A stretch of 15,538 nucleotides of DNA from positions 1 to 15,538 of the forward strand of contig RPOS01000062.1 of assembly GCA_003820635.1 (NCBI GenBank), in the 5' to 3' direction. Below the pieces are notes generated by a model that had not been told where the DNA came from, made no database searches, and saw only the letters and a list, made by a program, of their open reading frames with translations. Positions 14,084-15,538 of this stretch are shown one piece after another; position 1 is the stretch's first letter, and every line of letters begins with the position of its first letter. Source of the stretch: Verrucomicrobiaceae bacterium. GTDB taxonomy: Bacteria; Verrucomicrobiota; Verrucomicrobiae; Verrucomicrobiales; Akkermansiaceae. Made by a program: the position numbers and the translations under genes.

Positions 14084-15073
14084 ATGGAGGTTGGGAAAAA
14101 ATCCGCGCACATTCCAAGCGTGACGCTTGAAACGAAAATCCCGTGGCTGGCCCGCGCACCGCGAGGCAGGCGGTGGCTCGTCGGCGTGTCCGGCGGCGCG
14201 GACTCGGTGGCGCTGCTGCATTTGTTGTTAGAGGCGGGTTTCCGTGATCTGGTCGTCTGCCATCTGGACCACCGGCTGCGCGGCCGCGACTCCACGCTTG
14301 ATGCGGAATTTGTCCTGCGGCTCTGCGGGAAACTCGGCGTGCCATGCGAATCCGAACGCGCCGATGTGCGCAAGCGGATGGCCGAAACCGGTGAGTCGAT
14401 GGAAACCGCGGCACGCAACGCGCGCCATGAGTTCTTCGCCCGCTGCGCGGCCAGGCACCGCTGCCGCCGGATTCTGTTAGCACATCATGCGGACGACCAG
14501 GCGGAGACGGTGCTTTGGAACCTGCTGCGCGGCTCGCACGGCCTCAAGGGCATGCGGGACGAGCAGCAGTTCACCGTGGGGCGTGTGCGCCTGCAAGTGG
14601 TGCGGCCCTTGTTGGGCGTGCGCCGCCACGAACTCGTCGGGTGGCTGCAAGAGCGCCGCCACCGCTGGCGCGAGGACGCCAGCAACCGCGAGCCGGTGGC
14701 CATCCGCAACCGCCTGCGCAACGAGGTGATGCCGCTGCTCGCCGAAATTTCCGGCAGGGATCCGGTGGCGGCTTTCGCCCGCGGGGCTGAGGACACGGTG
14801 GCCCGCGAGGAACTCGAAAACGAGTTGTTGCAACAGGCGGATCTGCTTGATCCGCAGGGTCGCTTACATCTTCCGGCCTTGCGGAAATTATCTCCGAATA
14901 TGCAAAGGGCTGCCTTGTGCAAGTTTCTGCGGGACCAAGGAATTCCGGAGATCGACCGCGTCCTGTTAAAGCGCTCTCTCGGATTGTTAGAAACCGCGAA
15001 TCCGGCGGTGGTCAATCTCCCCGGCGGTCGCAGGCTGAGGCGCCGTGAGGGCAGGATCTGGATCGGGGACTAG
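14084..15073 (+). CDS. tilS: tRNA(Ile)-lysidine synthase TilS
   Basis: TilS adds lysine to C34 of the CAU-anticodon tRNA-Ile, switching its reading from AUG to AUA. The product of about 329 residues has the PP-loop SGGADS (36-41), HLDHRLRGRDS (60-70), GESMETAARNARHEFF (103-118), LLAHHADDQAETVLWNLLRG (131-150) and GLKGM (153-157). The RPLLGVRRHELVGWL and REDASNREPVAIRNRLRNEV segments that follow are also typical. Total length suits the shorter TilS type without the full C-terminal domain of E. coli. ATG 14084 is given; GTG 14120 is an alternative that would remove 12 non-conserved residues. Six TTA codons, rare elsewhere here, occur in this gene, three of them inside TGTTAG words. Its TAG overlaps the TAG of the convergent DUF2459-like gene. 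Confidence 0.95.
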   Translation: MEVGKKSAHIPSVTLETKIPWLARAPRGRRWLVGVSGGADSVALLHLLLEAGFRDLVVCHLDHRLRGRDSTLDAEFVLRLCGKLGVPCESERADVRKRMAETGESMETAARNARHEFFARCAARHRCRRILLAHHADDQAETVLWNLLRGSHGLKGMRDEQQFTVGRVRLQVVRPLLGVRRHELVGWLQERRHRWREDASNREPVAIRNRLRNEVMPLLAEISGRDPVAAFARGAEDTVAREELENELLQQADLLDPQGRLHLPALRKLSPNMQRAALCKFLRDQGIPEIDRVLLKRSLGLLETANPAVVNLPGGRRLRRREGRIWIGD

Positions 15074-15537
15074 GCATCCGGACTCTCACCCGGCCAGATG
15101 AGCTCGAAGTCATTCGGCGGCTTCTCGGCCTGGCGGAGCAGTCCGTCGGCGGTGAGGGCGAACCATGCGTTGAACTCGCCGCCCAGCTCCTCGATGGCCT
15201 GCACGGTCCAGACATTGCAGACGCGTGGGATGAAATAATAATGGCGGGATTCGAGTTGCACACCCTTGCCCCAACTCGACTCGCAGACAACGACCGGACG
15301 GCCGCTTTCATCGGTCTCACTGCACGCGTTGAGAAACGCGGCCAGCGCCGGGCCACGGTCGCGCGGGACCAGCTTGCGCCAGATGCGCTGCTGCGGAATG
15401 ACTTCCGCCACATCCCAGTTCACCGGAATGAGTTCCATCACCGAGCGGGTGGGCGTGAACAAAACCCGGAACACCTTCCATGGATGATCGAAGCCCTCGG
15501 CGGAATAGGCGTCGCGGTTGCCCCAGCTCATCACCAC
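15070..15537 (-). CDS. DUF2459-like protein, cut by window end
   Basis: The minus-strand frame is open to the window edge, so the visible 155 residues (VVMSWGNRDAYSAEGFDHPW onward) are probably the C-terminal two thirds. The pattern W-G-N-R-D-A-Y near the left end, the central strand-rich part (PTRSVMELIPVNWDVAE) and especially VCNVWTVQAIEELGGEFNAW followed by FALTADGLLRQAE resemble the DUF2459 family (TIGR02117), whose members carry a conserved C-N-x-W-T and a terminal A-L-T-A-x-G motif. The function of that family is unknown. The first in-window GTG or ATG codons should not be taken as the start. The stop shares a CTAG with the tilS stop. Confidence 0.6.
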   Translation of the reverse strand: MVMSWGNRDAYSAEGFDHPWKVFRVLFTPTRSVMELIPVNWDVAEVIPQQRIWRKLVPRDRGPALAAFLNACSETDESGRPVVVCESSWGKGVQLESRHYYFIPRVCNVWTVQAIEELGGEFNAWFALTADGLLRQAEKPPNDFELIWPGESPDA

Positions 15538-15538
15538 A

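Noticed and set aside
1..15538. CRISPR arrays, tRNA and rRNA genes, attachment sites, riboswitches
   Set aside because: I saw no regularly spaced repeats, no tRNA cloverleaf with a GTTCRA-type arm and no conserved rRNA text. No riboswitch core could be recognised by eye.

Overview
GC-rich chromosomal window (15.5 kb) of a Gram-negative-type bacterium. The first gene ends like an outer-membrane beta-barrel protein, and the housekeeping genes have very high GC at third codon positions. The overall style (MoxR/DUF58/transglutaminase operon, small Tyr/Pro-rich secreted protein, RlmM-like methyltransferase) suggests Verrucomicrobiota or a relative. That placement is inference; no rRNA or tRNA gene is present to test it.

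Layout. 1-3319: a beta-barrel protein (+, 5' end cut by the window), a convergent two-PAS PP2C-type phosphatase (-), and a divergent squalene/phytoene synthase (+). 3320-3686: a scar in which a short minus-strand coding tail abuts a plus-strand coding tail. 3687-4718: ruvB (+). 4719-6693: a degraded mobile-element island. It holds the 3' end (domains V and VI) of a group II intron, an SDR-fold gene (-) with no catalytic Tyr/Lys, an IS30-family transposase fragment cut just before its catalytic core, and two adjacent hairpins with the same AGGAT loop. 6694-7550: Fur-family regulator and tsaE (+). 7547-8834: a 50-residue putative lipoprotein and an RlmM-like rRNA methyltransferase (-). 8942-9196: YggU/DUF167 (+). 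9198-13587: moxR, DUF58 and transglutaminase operon (-). 13635-14027: a small secreted protein with its own rho-independent terminator (-). 14084-15073: tilS (+). 15070-15537: partial DUF2459-like protein (-).

How the genes work together. Only the moxR-DUF58-transglutaminase block is a clear functional unit: an AAA+ chaperone, a DUF58/vWA-like membrane protein and a membrane-anchored papain-fold enzyme facing the envelope. RuvB (recombination), TsaE (tRNA t6A), TilS (tRNA-Ile lysidine) and the RlmM-like enzyme (23S rRNA 2'-O-methylation) are unlinked housekeeping genes. Convergent genes are packed extremely tightly, with stop codons overlapping or one base apart at three junctions.

I do not see an obvious new defence or biosynthetic system. 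The observations most worth follow-up are a recurrent YTGTTAG word that contains most of the rare TTA codons, the paired AGGAT hairpins, the transglutaminase gene whose first membrane helix seems to start upstream of any standard start codon, and the head-to-head coding fragments upstream of ruvB.
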